Positions 1 through 11,099 of a stretch of DNA of 64,000 nucleotides are shown piece by piece. The DNA comes from Burkholderiales bacterium. Lineage in GTDB: Bacteria > Pseudomonadota > Gammaproteobacteria > Burkholderiales > Burkholderiaceae_F. The notes under the pieces were generated by a model that had not been told where the DNA came from, did not search any database, and was given only the letters and a program-made list of their open reading frames with translations. The DNA lies in assembly GCA_020248865.1 (NCBI GenBank), contig JADCGS010000011.1, positions 43,035-107,034 of the forward strand. The letters are read 5' to 3'. The translations under genes were made by a program, and so were the position numbers. Every line of letters begins with the position of its first letter. Position 1 is the first letter of the stretch.

Positions 1-207
<207 letters not shown>

Positions 208-273
208 TCAGTCTCCGACTCCACTGAACCGCAGAATGGGGCGGCGCGGCGACAAGCCGCGCCGCACGCATCA

Positions 274-744
274 ATGAACATCAACGCCACGTTGTTTGTT
301 CAGCTGGTCGTGTTCTTCATCGGCGCCTGGGTGACGATGAAGTACATCTGGCCGCCGCTGATCAAGTCGCTGGAAGACCGGCAGAAGAAGATCGCCGACG
401 GGTTGGCCGCCGCCGAGCGCGGCAACCGCTCGCTCGACGAGGCGCAGCGCCACATCGCCAAGCTCGAGGCCGACGCCCGCGCCTCGGGTGCCGCCCGTGC
501 CGCCGAGGCCGAGAAGCAGGCCGCGGCGATCGTCGAGGCCGCGAAGAAGGACGCCGAGGCCGAGCGCGCGCGGATCCTGGCACAGGCCAAGGTCGACGCC
601 GAGCAGGAAATGGCGCGCGCAAAGAACGCCTTGCGCGACCAGGTCGCCGTGCTCGCGATCGCCGGTGCCGAACAGATCCTCAAGCGCGAAGTCAACGCGC
701 AGGTGCACGCGGATCTGCTCGGCCAGCTCAAAGCCAAGCTGTAA
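274..744 (+). CDS. atpF: ATP synthase Fo subunit b
   Basis: 156 residues, the usual length. Subunit b is the peripheral stalk that holds the catalytic head against the membrane. Residues about 5-25 form one hydrophobic membrane helix, followed by a long Ala/Glu/Lys/Arg-rich helix ([18 protein letters not shown] onward) typical of the dimeric coiled coil. The ATG at 274 matches the family N-terminus [10 protein letters not shown]. It is third in the usual Fo gene order and is followed 10 nt later by atpH, so translation is probably coupled. Confidence 0.97.
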   Translation: MNINATLFVQLVVFFIGAWVTMKYIWPPLIKSLEDRQKKIADGLAAAERGNRSLDEAQRHIAKLEADARASGAARAAEAEKQAAAIVEAAKKDAEAERARILAQAKVDAEQEMARAKNALRDQVAVLAIAGAEQILKREVNAQVHADLLGQLKAKL

Positions 745-754
745 GGGGCAGACA

Positions 755-1294
755 ATGGCCGAACTGTCGACCATCGCGCGCCCCTACGCCGAGGCGCTGT
801 TCGAGGCCGCCAAGGCAAGCGGCCAGCTCGACGCCTGGGTCGCTCCGCTCGAGGAGCTGGGCGCGCTGATGCGCCATCCGCAGGTCACGCAGGTGGTTGC
901 CGATCCCAAGCTCGGCGCCGATGCCGTCGTGCGGCTGCTGGCGGGCCTGCTGCAGGCGCCGCTGCCGGCCGAGGGCAGGAACTTCCTTGCCACGCTGATC
1001 GACAACGACCGCCTGGCTGCCCTGCCCGAAGTCGCCATCCAGTACCGCCGGTTGAAGAACGCAGCCGATGGGGTGGCCGACTGCACGATCGAAAGCGCCT
1101 TCCCGATGACCGACGGCGACGTGGCCGGGTTGGTGCAGGCCCTGTCCAGGAAGTTCGGCCTCACGCTCAAGCCGACCGTCACCGTCGATCCCGGGCTGAT
1201 CGGCGGGGTGCGCGTGACCGTCGGCGACCACGTGCTCGACACCTCGGTCAAGACGCGGCTGGCGCAGATGCAGGCGGCGCTGACGGCCGCCTAA
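755..1294 (+). CDS. atpH: ATP synthase F1 subunit delta
   Basis: 179 residues starting at the ATG at 755, preceded by a purine-rich AGGGGCAG ribosome site. Delta caps the F1 alpha/beta hexamer and links it to subunit b. The N-terminus [19 protein letters not shown] is the characteristic six-helix-bundle start, and the C-terminal part has the family motif [20 protein letters not shown]. The same frame is open upstream through atpF, but the family start and position between atpF and atpA fix this one. Confidence 0.96.
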   Translation: MAELSTIARPYAEALFEAAKASGQLDAWVAPLEELGALMRHPQVTQVVADPKLGADAVVRLLAGLLQAPLPAEGRNFLATLIDNDRLAALPEVAIQYRRLKNAADGVADCTIESAFPMTDGDVAGLVQALSRKFGLTLKPTVTVDPGLIGGVRVTVGDHVLDTSVKTRLAQMQAALTAA

Positions 1295-1323
1295 ACCGAT
1301 TCAACCATCGAAAGGTTGCGACG

Positions 1324-2865
<1,542 letters not shown>

Positions 2866-2875
2866 CCGATCGTCG

Positions 2876-2936
2876 TCCGGCGCGCGCCGGAACCCCATTT
2901 GATGCGAACTTGGGTCCCGGCCTGCGCCGGGGCGAC
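2876..2936. repeat. REP-like palindromic repeat between atpA and atpG
   Basis: A perfect 16-bp palindrome (TCCGGCGCGCGCCGGA, 2876-2891) is followed by an imperfect hairpin, CCCGGC at 2916-2921 pairing with GCCGGG at 2926-2931 around a CTGC loop, flanked by GGGT and GCGACGA. The second part looks like the dispersed intergenic palindrome (GGGTCCC...GGGACGAC type) common in proteobacterial genomes; that identification is from memory. It lies inside the atp operon and could form RNA stems between the alpha and gamma cistrons. Confidence 0.65.
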
Positions 2937-2962
2937 GAGGGCGCGAAGCAGGACACTGCGTC

Positions 2963-3844
2963 ATGCCAAGCACGAAGGAAATTCGCCTCAAGATCAAGAG
3001 CGTGCAGAACACGCGCAAGATCACCAAGGCGATGGAAATGGTGGCCGCGTCCAAGATGCGCAAGGCGCAGGACCGCATGCGCCACGCCCGTCCCTACGGC
3101 GACAAGATCCGCAACATCGTCGCCCACCTGGCCAGCGCCAACCCCGAGTACCGCCATCCCTTCGTCGTCAAGCGCGATGCGCTGCGCACGGTCGGCCTGA
3201 TTCTGGTGTCTACCGACAAGGGACTGTGCGGCGGTCTGAACACCAATATCCAGCGCGCCACCCTGCAGCGGGTCAAGCAGTGGGAGGGCGAGGGCGTGAA
3301 GTTCCAGGCCACCGCCATCGGCAACAAGGGCTTCGGCTTCCTGCAGCGCCTGAACGCCAACATCGTGTCTCACGTGGTGCAGTTGGGCGACAAGCCGCAT
3401 CTGGAGAAGCTGATCGGCCCGATCAAGCTGCAGCTCGACGCCTATGCTGAAGGCCGGCTCGACGCCGTCTACATTGCCTACTCGCGCTTCATCAACACCA
3501 TGAAGCAGGAGTCCGTCATCGAGCAGCTGCTGCCGCTGTCGGCCGAGCGCTTCGCGCAGAGCGAAGAGGAAAGGCGCGCCTACGGCTGGGACTACCTGTA
3601 CGAGCCCGACCCGCAGCGCGTGATCGACGAGCTGATGACGCGCTACGTCGAGGCCATCATCTATCAGTCGGTGGCCGAGAACATGGCCAGCGAGCAGAGC
3701 GCGCGCATGGTCGCGATGAAGGCAGCCAGCGACAACGCCAAGAAGCTGATCGAGGAGCTGCAGCTCATCTACAACAAGACGCGCCAGGCCGGCATCACCA
3801 AAGAGATTTCCGAGATCGTCGGCGGTGCCGCCGCGATCTCCTGA
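2963..3844 (+). CDS. atpG: ATP synthase F1 subunit gamma
   Basis: 293 residues, the usual length. Gamma is the central rotating shaft. Its two terminal helices are both recognisable: N-terminal [20 protein letters not shown] and C-terminal [20 protein letters not shown]. The ATG at 2963 is used because the family begins at this point; upstream sequence in the frame is repeat DNA. It sits between atpA and atpD in the conserved order. Confidence 0.97.
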   Translation: MPSTKEIRLKIKSVQNTRKITKAMEMVAASKMRKAQDRMRHARPYGDKIRNIVAHLASANPEYRHPFVVKRDALRTVGLILVSTDKGLCGGLNTNIQRATLQRVKQWEGEGVKFQATAIGNKGFGFLQRLNANIVSHVVQLGDKPHLEKLIGPIKLQLDAYAEGRLDAVYIAYSRFINTMKQESVIEQLLPLSAERFAQSEEERRAYGWDYLYEPDPQRVIDELMTRYVEAIIYQSVAENMASEQSARMVAMKAASDNAKKLIEELQLIYNKTRQAGITKEISEIVGGAAAIS

Positions 3845-5302
<1,458 letters not shown>

Positions 5303-5303
5303 T

Positions 5304-5382
5304 CCGTCGAGCGTCAGGCGCCGGGCGTCGAGCGTGACTCGGCGGCCGTCGCGCCAGACGCTGGACGCCAGACGCAGGACGC
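5304..5382. repeat. Opposed degenerate heptanucleotide arrays between atpD and atpC
   Basis: Heptamers of the form GCGTCNN run at 5304-5338 (CCGTCGA, GCGTCAG, GCGCCGG, GCGTCGA, GCGTGAC). Their reverse complement NNGACGC runs at 5355-5382 (CAGACGC, TGGACGC, CAGACGC, AGGACGC). The right array also reads as a 14-bp tandem duplication (5353-5366 and 5367-5380, one mismatch). The two arrays can pair into a hairpin ending just before the atpC start, so they could affect epsilon translation. That role is inference. Confidence 0.6.
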
Positions 5383-5385
5383 ACC

Positions 5386-5802
5386 ATGGCCACCATCCAC
5401 GTCGACGTCGTATCCGCCGAGGAAAGCATCTTCGCCGGCGAGGCGGAGTTTGTCGTACTCCCTGGCGAGGCCGGCGAGCTCGGCATCTTTCCCCGGCACA
5501 CGCCCCTGATCACGCGCATCAGGCCCGGCGTGGTGCGCATCAAGCAGAGCGGCAAGGCGGACGAGGATCAGGTCTTCGTTGCTGGCGGCCTCCTCGAAGT
5601 GCAGCCGAACGTCGTGACCGTGCTGGCCGACACCGCGATCCGCGCCAAGGACCTCGACGAGGCCAAGGCCAGCGAGGCGCTGCGCGCCGCCGAGGAGCAG
5701 AAGAAAAACGCCACCAGCGAGCTGGAGATCGCCAAGGTCGAGGCCGAGATGTCGGCGCTGGCGGCGCAGCTGGCGGCCATCAAGAAGCTGCGCGGCAAGT
5801 AG
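5386..5802 (+). CDS. atpC: ATP synthase F1 subunit epsilon
   Basis: 138 residues, the usual length. Epsilon binds gamma and the c-ring and inhibits ATP hydrolysis. The N-terminal beta-sandwich ([33 protein letters not shown]) is followed by the C-terminal two-helix domain ([19 protein letters not shown]). It is the last gene of the atp operon. Its ribosome site falls in or next to the heptamer array at 5355-5382, so no clean Shine-Dalgarno is visible. Confidence 0.96.
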   Translation: MATIHVDVVSAEESIFAGEAEFVVLPGEAGELGIFPRHTPLITRIRPGVVRIKQSGKADEDQVFVAGGLLEVQPNVVTVLADTAIRAKDLDEAKASEALRAAEEQKKNATSELEIAKVEAEMSALAAQLAAIKKLRGK

Positions 5803-6213
5803 TCGGGTCGCGCGGGACCGCTCGCTGCAAGGCGCGCCCGCAGGATGCGCTACGAGGATCGCGCGAGGTTTCCGCGCGCATCGATAGCGGCTTGGCAGTG
5901 CACCCAGTGGCGCGGTCGTTGTCCTCTCCGCCCCGGGGACTCAGGGCCGAGCCAAAGCTTGGTCTAACCGAGCGGGCGGGCCTTATACGGTGGTCCGGGG
6001 CCGGCGCGGTGTCCGCCGGCGTCGCGAAAACGCATCACCTGTCGCCGGCAGGCGTCGGTTCGCCTGACGGCCGCTTCCGCAGGCTGAGTCACTTGTGTCA
6101 ACCTTGAAAGTGGCTACGCGTTAGCCGTAACAGCCTGCGACTCTGGCCCTTCAAGCGGAAGCTCGGAGCGTGGGCCGTGCTATGTTGATCAACCAACCGT
6201 TCCAGGAACAACC
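5803..6213. other. Intergenic region after atpC, no gene recognised
   Basis: 411 nt between atpC and the small secreted protein. Open frames cross it, but they are GC-rich continuations of antisense or shifted frames with no family features. No T-tract terminator for the atp operon and no convincing sigma-70 promoter were found. A TTGAAA at 6104-6109 has no good -10 partner. It presumably contains the promoter for the gene at 6214. Confidence 0.4.
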
Positions 6214-6357
6214 ATGAAGAAGCTGCTTGCTGCCCTGATCGCCGGCGTGTTCGCCATTGCTGGCGCCGCCATCGCCCAAGAGAAGAAGGCCGAGGCCAAG
6301 AAAGACGAGAAGAAGACCGAAGCCAAGAAGGACGAGAAGAAAGACGCCAAGAAGTAA
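6214..6357 (+). CDS. Small secreted lysine/glutamate-rich protein (47 aa)
   Basis: The ATG at 6214 opens a 47-residue protein. Residues 1-21 are a classic Sec signal peptide ([20 protein letters not shown] then AQ, predicted cleavage after Ala-Ile-Ala). The mature part, about 25 residues, is almost only K, E, D, A and T in an imperfect repeat ([20 protein letters not shown]). A ribosome site (CCAGGAACAACC) precedes it and a strong hairpin terminator follows 26 nt after the stop, so it looks like an independent unit. Function is unknown; a periplasmic polycation or metal/polyanion binder is a guess. Similar tiny proteins are, from memory, common in Burkholderiales. Confidence 0.8.
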   Translation: MKKLLAALIAGVFAIAGAAIAQEKKAEAKKDEKKTEAKKDEKKDAKK

Positions 6358-6382
6358 TCCAGGCGTTTTCTGCTTTTCCTTG

Positions 6383-6404
6383 AAGCGGGCCATCTGGCCC
6401 GCTT
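6383..6404 (+). terminator. Hairpin terminator after the small secreted protein
   Basis: Perfect 9-bp stem AAGCGGGCC / GGCCCGCTT with a four-base loop (ATCT), followed by CGCATTT with a short T run. It lies 25 nt after the stop at 6357 and well before hemE. Confidence 0.75.
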
Positions 6405-6562
6405 CGCATTTCTGGGCGCCCCGGCGAGCGCGCCGCGCTGCGGGCAGCGGCAGTTCGCCAAGCTGCGCACCGCCTGAGTTCGCGCGCGCGCTTCTGCCTC
6501 CTGCAGCAAGCCAGGGCGCGTGCCACAATCCCCGCCGCCTTTCGACTGCCCATGTCTTGCGC

Positions 6563-7645
6563 GTGAAACCTGCCAACGACACGCTGCTGCGCGCCCTGCT
6601 GCGCCAGCCCACCGAGTACACGCCGCTGTGGCTCATGCGCCAGGCCGGCCGCTATCTCCCCGAGTACTGCGCCACGCGCAAGCGTGCCGGCAGCTTCATG
6701 GGTCTGGCGAAGTCGCCCGCCTATGCCACCGAGGTCACGTTGCAACCGGTCGACCGCTTTCCCCTCGACGCGGCGATCCTGTTTTCCGACATCCTCACCG
6801 TGCCCGACGCCATGGGCCTGGGGCTGTACTTCGCCGAGGGCGAGGGACCGAAGTTCGAGCGGCCGGTGCGTACCGAGGCGGACGTGGCCCGGCTCGCGGC
6901 GCCCGACCCGGAGTTGTCACTCACCTACGTGTTAGACGGCGTGCGCGAGATCCGCAAGGCGCTCGCCAACCGCATTCCGCTGATCGGCTTCTCCGGCAGT
7001 CCGTTCACGCTCGCCTGCTACATGGTCGAGGGCGGTGGCTCCGACGACTTTCGCCACATCAAGACCCTGCTGTACGCGCGTCCCGATATGGCGCATCGCA
7101 TCCTGACAATCAATGCGCAGGCGGTGACCGACTACCTCAATGCGCAGATCGGCGCCGGCGCCCAGGCCGTGATGATCTTCGACACCTGGGGCGGCGCGCT
7201 CGCCGATGGCGCCTACCAGGCGTTTTCGCTGGCCTACATGCAGCGGGTCGTCGACGGGTTGCGGCGCGAGCACGACGGCGAGCGCGTGCCGGTGATCGTT
7301 TTCACCAAGGGCGGCGGCCTGTGGCTCGAGCAGATCGCTGCGATCGGCGCCGACGCGGTGGGCCTCGACTGGACCGTCAACCTGGGCGCAGCCCGGCGAC
7401 GCATCGACGACCGCTGCGCACTGCAGGGCAACCTCGATCCGATGACCATGTTCGCAGGCGAGGAAGCCCTGCGCGCGCAGGCCAGAGTCGTGCTTGACGG
7501 CTTTGGCCGGCCGCAGCGCGAGGACGGCCGCTGGGGCGGACACGTGTTCAACCTGGGTCACGGCATTTCCCAGTTCACGCCCCCGGAGGCGGTCGGATTC
7601 CTGGCCGATGAAGTCCATCGCCATAGCCGCAGCCTGCGCGGCTAG
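6563..7645 (+). CDS. hemE: Uroporphyrinogen decarboxylase
   Basis: 360 residues from the GTG at 6563. The enzyme decarboxylates the four acetates of uroporphyrinogen III to give coproporphyrinogen III in haem synthesis. Diagnostic motifs are the N-terminal [41 protein letters not shown] and the C-terminal [15 protein letters not shown]. The nearby ATG at 6552 is out of frame; a TTG at 6557 is the other possible start. A short insertion ([12 protein letters not shown]) precedes the FNLGHG motif. hemE next to the atp operon and priA is a conserved betaproteobacterial arrangement. Confidence 0.95.
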   Translation: MKPANDTLLRALLRQPTEYTPLWLMRQAGRYLPEYCATRKRAGSFMGLAKSPAYATEVTLQPVDRFPLDAAILFSDILTVPDAMGLGLYFAEGEGPKFERPVRTEADVARLAAPDPELSLTYVLDGVREIRKALANRIPLIGFSGSPFTLACYMVEGGGSDDFRHIKTLLYARPDMAHRILTINAQAVTDYLNAQIGAGAQAVMIFDTWGGALADGAYQAFSLAYMQRVVDGLRREHDGERVPVIVFTKGGGLWLEQIAAIGADAVGLDWTVNLGAARRRIDDRCALQGNLDPMTMFAGEEALRAQARVVLDGFGRPQREDGRWGGHVFNLGHGISQFTPPEAVGFLADEVHRHSRSLRG

Positions 7646-7722
7646 GCAACGGCAAAGCGCGCCAACATGGTGCTGCTGCAATGCGGCAGCGCAAGCGTTG
7701 CGCAATGCGCGCGCCACTTGAC

Positions 7723-7919
7723 TTATTCACAAAACTTCGTCCATTGAGACACAACGGGCCTTGGCAGACGTCAAGAGCTCGCAGAGCACGAGACTTCGTC
7801 GCAACTGGTTGATTTACAACAAAAAGCCCCTTGTGCTGCAGAGCGCACGGCGCAGCGCCACAGGCGTACCGTGTTGCGTGTCAGCCAGCATGGACGTTTT
7901 GTCCACAAAACTATCCACA
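7723..7919. promoter_or_regulatory. Cluster of DnaA-box-like sites between hemE and priA
   Basis: The 369-nt hemE-priA gap contains one perfect match to the DnaA box consensus TTATNCACA (TTATTCACA, 7723-7731). Two one-mismatch boxes lie in tandem: TTGTCCACA at 7899-7907 and CTATCCACA at 7911-7919. Between them, around 7808-7826, is a locally A/T-rich stretch in an otherwise GC-rich region. DnaA control of priA or a DnaA-binding chromosomal site are possible; an origin is a weaker possibility. Confidence 0.5.
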
Positions 7920-8014
7920 GGGTCGCGAAGGGTGGGGAGACCCTCAAGAATCAGCGACTTAGCGGATGCAATCCGAGTTGCCTCGTCACTGTCGGCAGGT
8001 GGGAGAGGACACAC

Positions 8015-10030
8015 ATGATCGTGCAGGTGGTCGTCGATGCGCCGCTGCCCGCAGCGCTCGAATACGCGCTACCTGCCGGAGCCAACGGGGCCGGCTTGAT
8101 CGGCCGTTGCTGCGTCGTGCCTCTCGGTCGCCGCCGGGTCAGCGGACTGATCGTCGGCACGGCGGCGCAGGGTAGCGTGAATGCCGCGCGGCTGCGTGGT
8201 GTGGAGCGCGTGGTCGACGAACTGGCGCCGCTCGGCGCCTACTGGCTGCAGCTCACGCGCTTTGCCGCCGAGTACTACCAGCATGCCTGGGGCGAGGTCG
8301 CGGTGCCGGCGTTGCCGCCAGCGTTGCGCGCCCCGCCTGGACCGCGCTTCGGAGCGGTGCTTCAGCGCATGCGCGCGGCCACGCTCACCCAGGGCGTGGC
8401 GCCGCTGCCTGCACCGGTACTGAACGACGAGCAGCAGGCGGCCGTCGCGGCGATCGATGCCGCGGAGGGCTTCGTGCCGCACCTGCTGCATGGCGTGACC
8501 GGCAGCGGCAAGACCGAGGTGTATCTGGAGGCGGCGGCGCGGCGCCTGGCGCGCGATGCGCGGGCGCAGGTGCTGCTGCTGGTGCCCGAGATCAATCTCA
8601 CCCCGCAGCTCGAGTCGCGGCTGCGCGCCCGCTTTCCGCAGTTGCCGGTGGCGGTGCTTCACAGCGGTCTGGCGGCGGGCGAGCGCTCGGCCCAGTGGCT
8701 GGCGGCGCACGAAGGCCGGGCCCGACTGGTGCTGGGCACGCGGCTGGCGGTTTTCGCCTCGCTGCCGCACCTGGCGCTGGTGGTGGTCGACGAGGAGCAC
8801 GACGCCTCCTTCAAGGCGAGCGACGGGCCGCGTTGCTCGGCGCGCGACCTGGCGGTCAAGCGAGCCCAGCTCGCAGGCGTGCCGGTGGTACTGGGTTCGG
8901 CGACGCCGGCTATCGAGACCTGGGCCCACGCCCAGCGCGGCAAGTACCGGCTGCTCACGCTCGGCCACCGCGCCGGCGGCGGCCGCGCCGCCGACGTGCA
9001 GGTGCGGATGGTGGATACGCGCAGCGACAAGCCCGAGCAGGGGCTCACGGCCAGCGTGCGCAGCGCGCTCGTCAACACACTGGCGGCGGGTGGGCAGTCG
9101 CTCGTGTTCATCAACCGCCGCGGTTATGCGCCGGTGCTCGCCTGCGAGTCCTGCGGCTGGCTGTCGCAATGCAGCCGCTGCTCGACTTACGCTGCCTTCC
9201 ACAAGGGCGATGGCAGCCTGCGCTGTCACCACTGCGGCTGGCGGGTGCGCGTGCCCAGCGCCTGCCCTACCTGCGGCAACGTCGACCTGCGCGCGGTCGG
9301 GCAGGGCACGCAGCGCATCGAGGAGACGCTGGGCACGCTGCTGCCCGGTGCGCGCATTGCCCGGCTGGACCGCGACAGCACGCGGCGCAAGGATGCCGCG
9401 CGCGCCGCGCTCGAGGCCATGCACGCCGGCGCGGTGGACGTCCTGGTAGGCACGCAGATGATCGCCAAGGGCCACGACTTCCAGCGCGTGTCGCTGGTGG
9501 TGGTGCTCAACGCCGACGCGCAGCTGGTGGCGGCCGACTTCCGTGCGCCCGAACGGCTGTTCGCCACGCTGCTGCAGGTCGCCGGCCGCGCCGGCCGCGC
9601 CGGCCACGCGAGCCGGGTCCTGGTCCAGACGCGCTATCCGGCGCACCCGCTGCTGCAGGCGCTCGCGCGGGCCGACTACGCCGGCTTTGCGCGCCGGCAA
9701 CTGGCCGAGCGGCAGGCGGCGCGGCTGCCCCCCTTCGTGCATCAGGCGCTGCTGACGGCCGAAGCGCGCGCCATGGCGCCGGCGCTGGCCTTGCTGAGCG
9801 CCGCGCAGGAAGCCGGCGCGGCTGGTCGTGGCGTGCGGCTGTACGACGCCGTGCCGATGCCGCTCGAGCGGCTGGCCGGGCTGTATCGCGCCCAGCTGCT
9901 GGTGGAGGCGCCGCGCCGTGCCGACCTGCAGGCGTTCCTGTCGGACTGGCTGCCGGCAGTGGCCATGCTGGCGCGCGCCCGGCGGCCGCAGGTCCGCTGG
10001 CAGATCGAGGTCGACCCACAGCAGATCTGA
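8015..10030 (+). CDS. priA: Primosomal replication-restart helicase PriA
   Basis: 671 residues from the ATG at 8015. PriA recognises stalled forks and D-loops and reloads the replicative helicase. The Walker A motif GVTGSGKTE is at residues 160-168 and the DEEH box at 259-262. The zinc-binding module has all eight cysteines (four CxxC pairs, residues 377-420), splitting the helicase lobes as in the family. Helicase C-terminal motifs QMIAKGHDF and QVAGRAGRAG follow. An in-frame start at 7871 exists, but the extra 48 residues match nothing and overlap the DnaA-box region. Confidence 0.95.
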   Translation: MIVQVVVDAPLPAALEYALPAGANGAGLIGRCCVVPLGRRRVSGLIVGTAAQGSVNAARLRGVERVVDELAPLGAYWLQLTRFAAEYYQHAWGEVAVPALPPALRAPPGPRFGAVLQRMRAATLTQGVAPLPAPVLNDEQQAAVAAIDAAEGFVPHLLHGVTGSGKTEVYLEAAARRLARDARAQVLLLVPEINLTPQLESRLRARFPQLPVAVLHSGLAAGERSAQWLAAHEGRARLVLGTRLAVFASLPHLALVVVDEEHDASFKASDGPRCSARDLAVKRAQLAGVPVVLGSATPAIETWAHAQRGKYRLLTLGHRAGGGRAADVQVRMVDTRSDKPEQGLTASVRSALVNTLAAGGQSLVFINRRGYAPVLACESCGWLSQCSRCSTYAAFHKGDGSLRCHHCGWRVRVPSACPTCGNVDLRAVGQGTQRIEETLGTLLPGARIARLDRDSTRRKDAARAALEAMHAGAVDVLVGTQMIAKGHDFQRVSLVVVLNADAQLVAADFRAPERLFATLLQVAGRAGRAGHASRVLVQTRYPAHPLLQALARADYAGFARRQLAERQAARLPPFVHQALLTAEARAMAPALALLSAAQEAGAAGRGVRLYDAVPMPLERLAGLYRAQLLVEAPRRADLQAFLSDWLPAVAMLARARRPQVRWQIEVDPQQI

Positions 10031-10034
10031 GGTT

Positions 10035-10060
10035 GGAATAAGGCGGGTGCGGCGCGTGTT
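10035..10060 (+). promoter_or_regulatory. Possible ECF-sigma promoter
   Basis: GGAATA at 10035-10040 and CGTGTT at 10055-10060, separated by 14 nt, resemble the GGAA...CGT architecture of ECF-type promoters. It lies about 36 nt before a lipoprotein gene that leads a cassette containing an ECF sigma factor, so autoregulation is plausible. This is inferred from one site only. A good Shine-Dalgarno, AAGGAG, follows at 10084-10089. Confidence 0.35.
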
Positions 10061-10095
10061 GACCACTTGCAGTCCCCACTCCCAAGGAGAACCAC

Positions 10096-10506
10096 ATGAA
10101 CCCGAGCCTGATCCGCCCGCTTGTCCTGGGCGCCCGGGCGGCGCTGTTTGCCGCCGCCGTCGTCGTGCTGACGGCCTGCGCCGGCTTCGGCGGCGCGCCG
10201 TCGCCGGCCCGCGTCGCCGATGGCGTGTTCGTCAATGCTGCCGGCATGACGCTCTACACCTTCGACCGCGACACCGCCGGCAGCGGCAAGAGCGTGTGCA
10301 ACGGACCGTGCGCGGTCAACTGGCCGCCGCTGCTGGCCGCCGCCGACGCCCGCGCCAGCGGCGACTGGAGCGTGATCACGCGCGACGACGCCCAGCGCCA
10401 ATGGGCCTACAAGGGCAAGCCGCTGTACGGCTGGGCCAAGGACAGCAAGCCCGGCGACCGCACCGGCGACGGCTTCAACAACGTATGGCGGCTGGCGCGG
10501 CCCTGA
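10096..10506 (+). CDS. Lipoprotein with COG4315-type secreted repeats
   Basis: 136 residues. The signal sequence ends in the lipobox LTAC with Cys28 as the lipidated residue. The mature part has the paired segments of the COG4315/PF03640 family: TLYTFDRDTAGSGKSVCNGPCAV with the YxxDxD-type motif, then PLYGWAKDSKPGDRTGDGF. Two further cysteines (CNGPC) may form a disulfide. These proteins are exported; their biochemical role is not established. It starts 6 nt after a strong AAGGAG site and sits directly upstream of an ECF sigma/anti-sigma pair, suggesting it is a target of that pair. Confidence 0.85.
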   Translation: MNPSLIRPLVLGARAALFAAAVVVLTACAGFGGAPSPARVADGVFVNAAGMTLYTFDRDTAGSGKSVCNGPCAVNWPPLLAAADARASGDWSVITRDDAQRQWAYKGKPLYGWAKDSKPGDRTGDGFNNVWRLARP

Positions 10507-10545
10507 CGCCGGCGGAAGCGGCGCCCTGAGGGCACGCAGCGGCGC

Positions 10546-11085
10546 GTGGCGAGCAGCTTCACCGTGGCCGAGTTGCAGGCGCAGATCCCGCGCCTGCGCC
10601 GCCACGCCCGTGCCTTAACGGGCTCGCGCGAGCGGGCCGATGACCTGACCCAGGACACCCTCGAGCGCGCCTGGAACAAGCGCGCCCTGTGGCGCGCCGA
10701 CCCCGCGCTGGGCGCCCGCAGCCTCGGTGCCTGGCTGTTTGCCGTGATGCACAGCGTGTTCATCAACGGCCTGCGCCGCGAGGGCCGTTTCGAGGCGCTC
10801 GACCGCGTCGTCGAGCCGGCCGACCAGCCCGAAGCGGCGAGTGCTGCGAGCGTCGAGACGCCCCTGGCGCTGCGCGACCTCGAGCGTGCGCTGGACCGCC
10901 TGGCGCCCGAGCAGCGCGCCGTCCTGCTGCTGGTGGCGCTCGAAGGCCTGGCCTACGACGAGGCTGCTGCCGTACTCGGCGTTCCGATCGGCACCGTGAT
11001 GTCGCGGCTGTCGCGCGCCCGCGAGCGGCTGCGCCGGCTGCTCGACCCCGAGGAGCCGGTCATGCCGATGCGTCGAGTCAAGTAA
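10546..11085 (+). CDS. ECF RNA polymerase sigma factor
   Basis: 179 residues from the GTG at 10546. Sigma region 2 is visible at about residues 15-75 (RHARALTGSRERADDLTQDT, then AWLFAVMHSVFINGLRR) and region 4 at about 115-170, ending in the DNA-binding helix-turn-helix (LEGLAYDEAAAVLGVPIGTV). There is no region 1 or 3, as expected for the ECF group. The anti-sigma gene starts 14 nt downstream. The regulon is unknown, but the upstream lipoprotein gene is a likely member. Confidence 0.92.
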   Translation: MASSFTVAELQAQIPRLRRHARALTGSRERADDLTQDTLERAWNKRALWRADPALGARSLGAWLFAVMHSVFINGLRREGRFEALDRVVEPADQPEAASAASVETPLALRDLERALDRLAPEQRAVLLLVALEGLAYDEAAAVLGVPIGTVMSRLSRARERLRRLLDPEEPVMPMRRVK

Positions 11086-11099
11086 ATGAAGCCCCTGCG

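Noticed and set aside
6257..6562. Extended N-terminus for HemE starting at TTG 6257
   Set aside because: It would run through the small secreted protein in another frame and through its terminator. The family N-terminus fits the GTG at 6563 (or TTG 6557). The ATG at 6552 is out of frame.
7871..8014. Extended N-terminus for PriA
   Set aside because: The added 48 residues match nothing in the family and overlap the DnaA-box sites. The ATG at 8015 gives the standard PriA start (MIVQVVVDAPLP).
7646..8014. Chromosomal replication origin
   Set aside because: Only three DnaA-like boxes, no dnaA/dnaN/gyrB or parAB nearby, and no skew calculation possible. It is kept only as a DnaA-site cluster.
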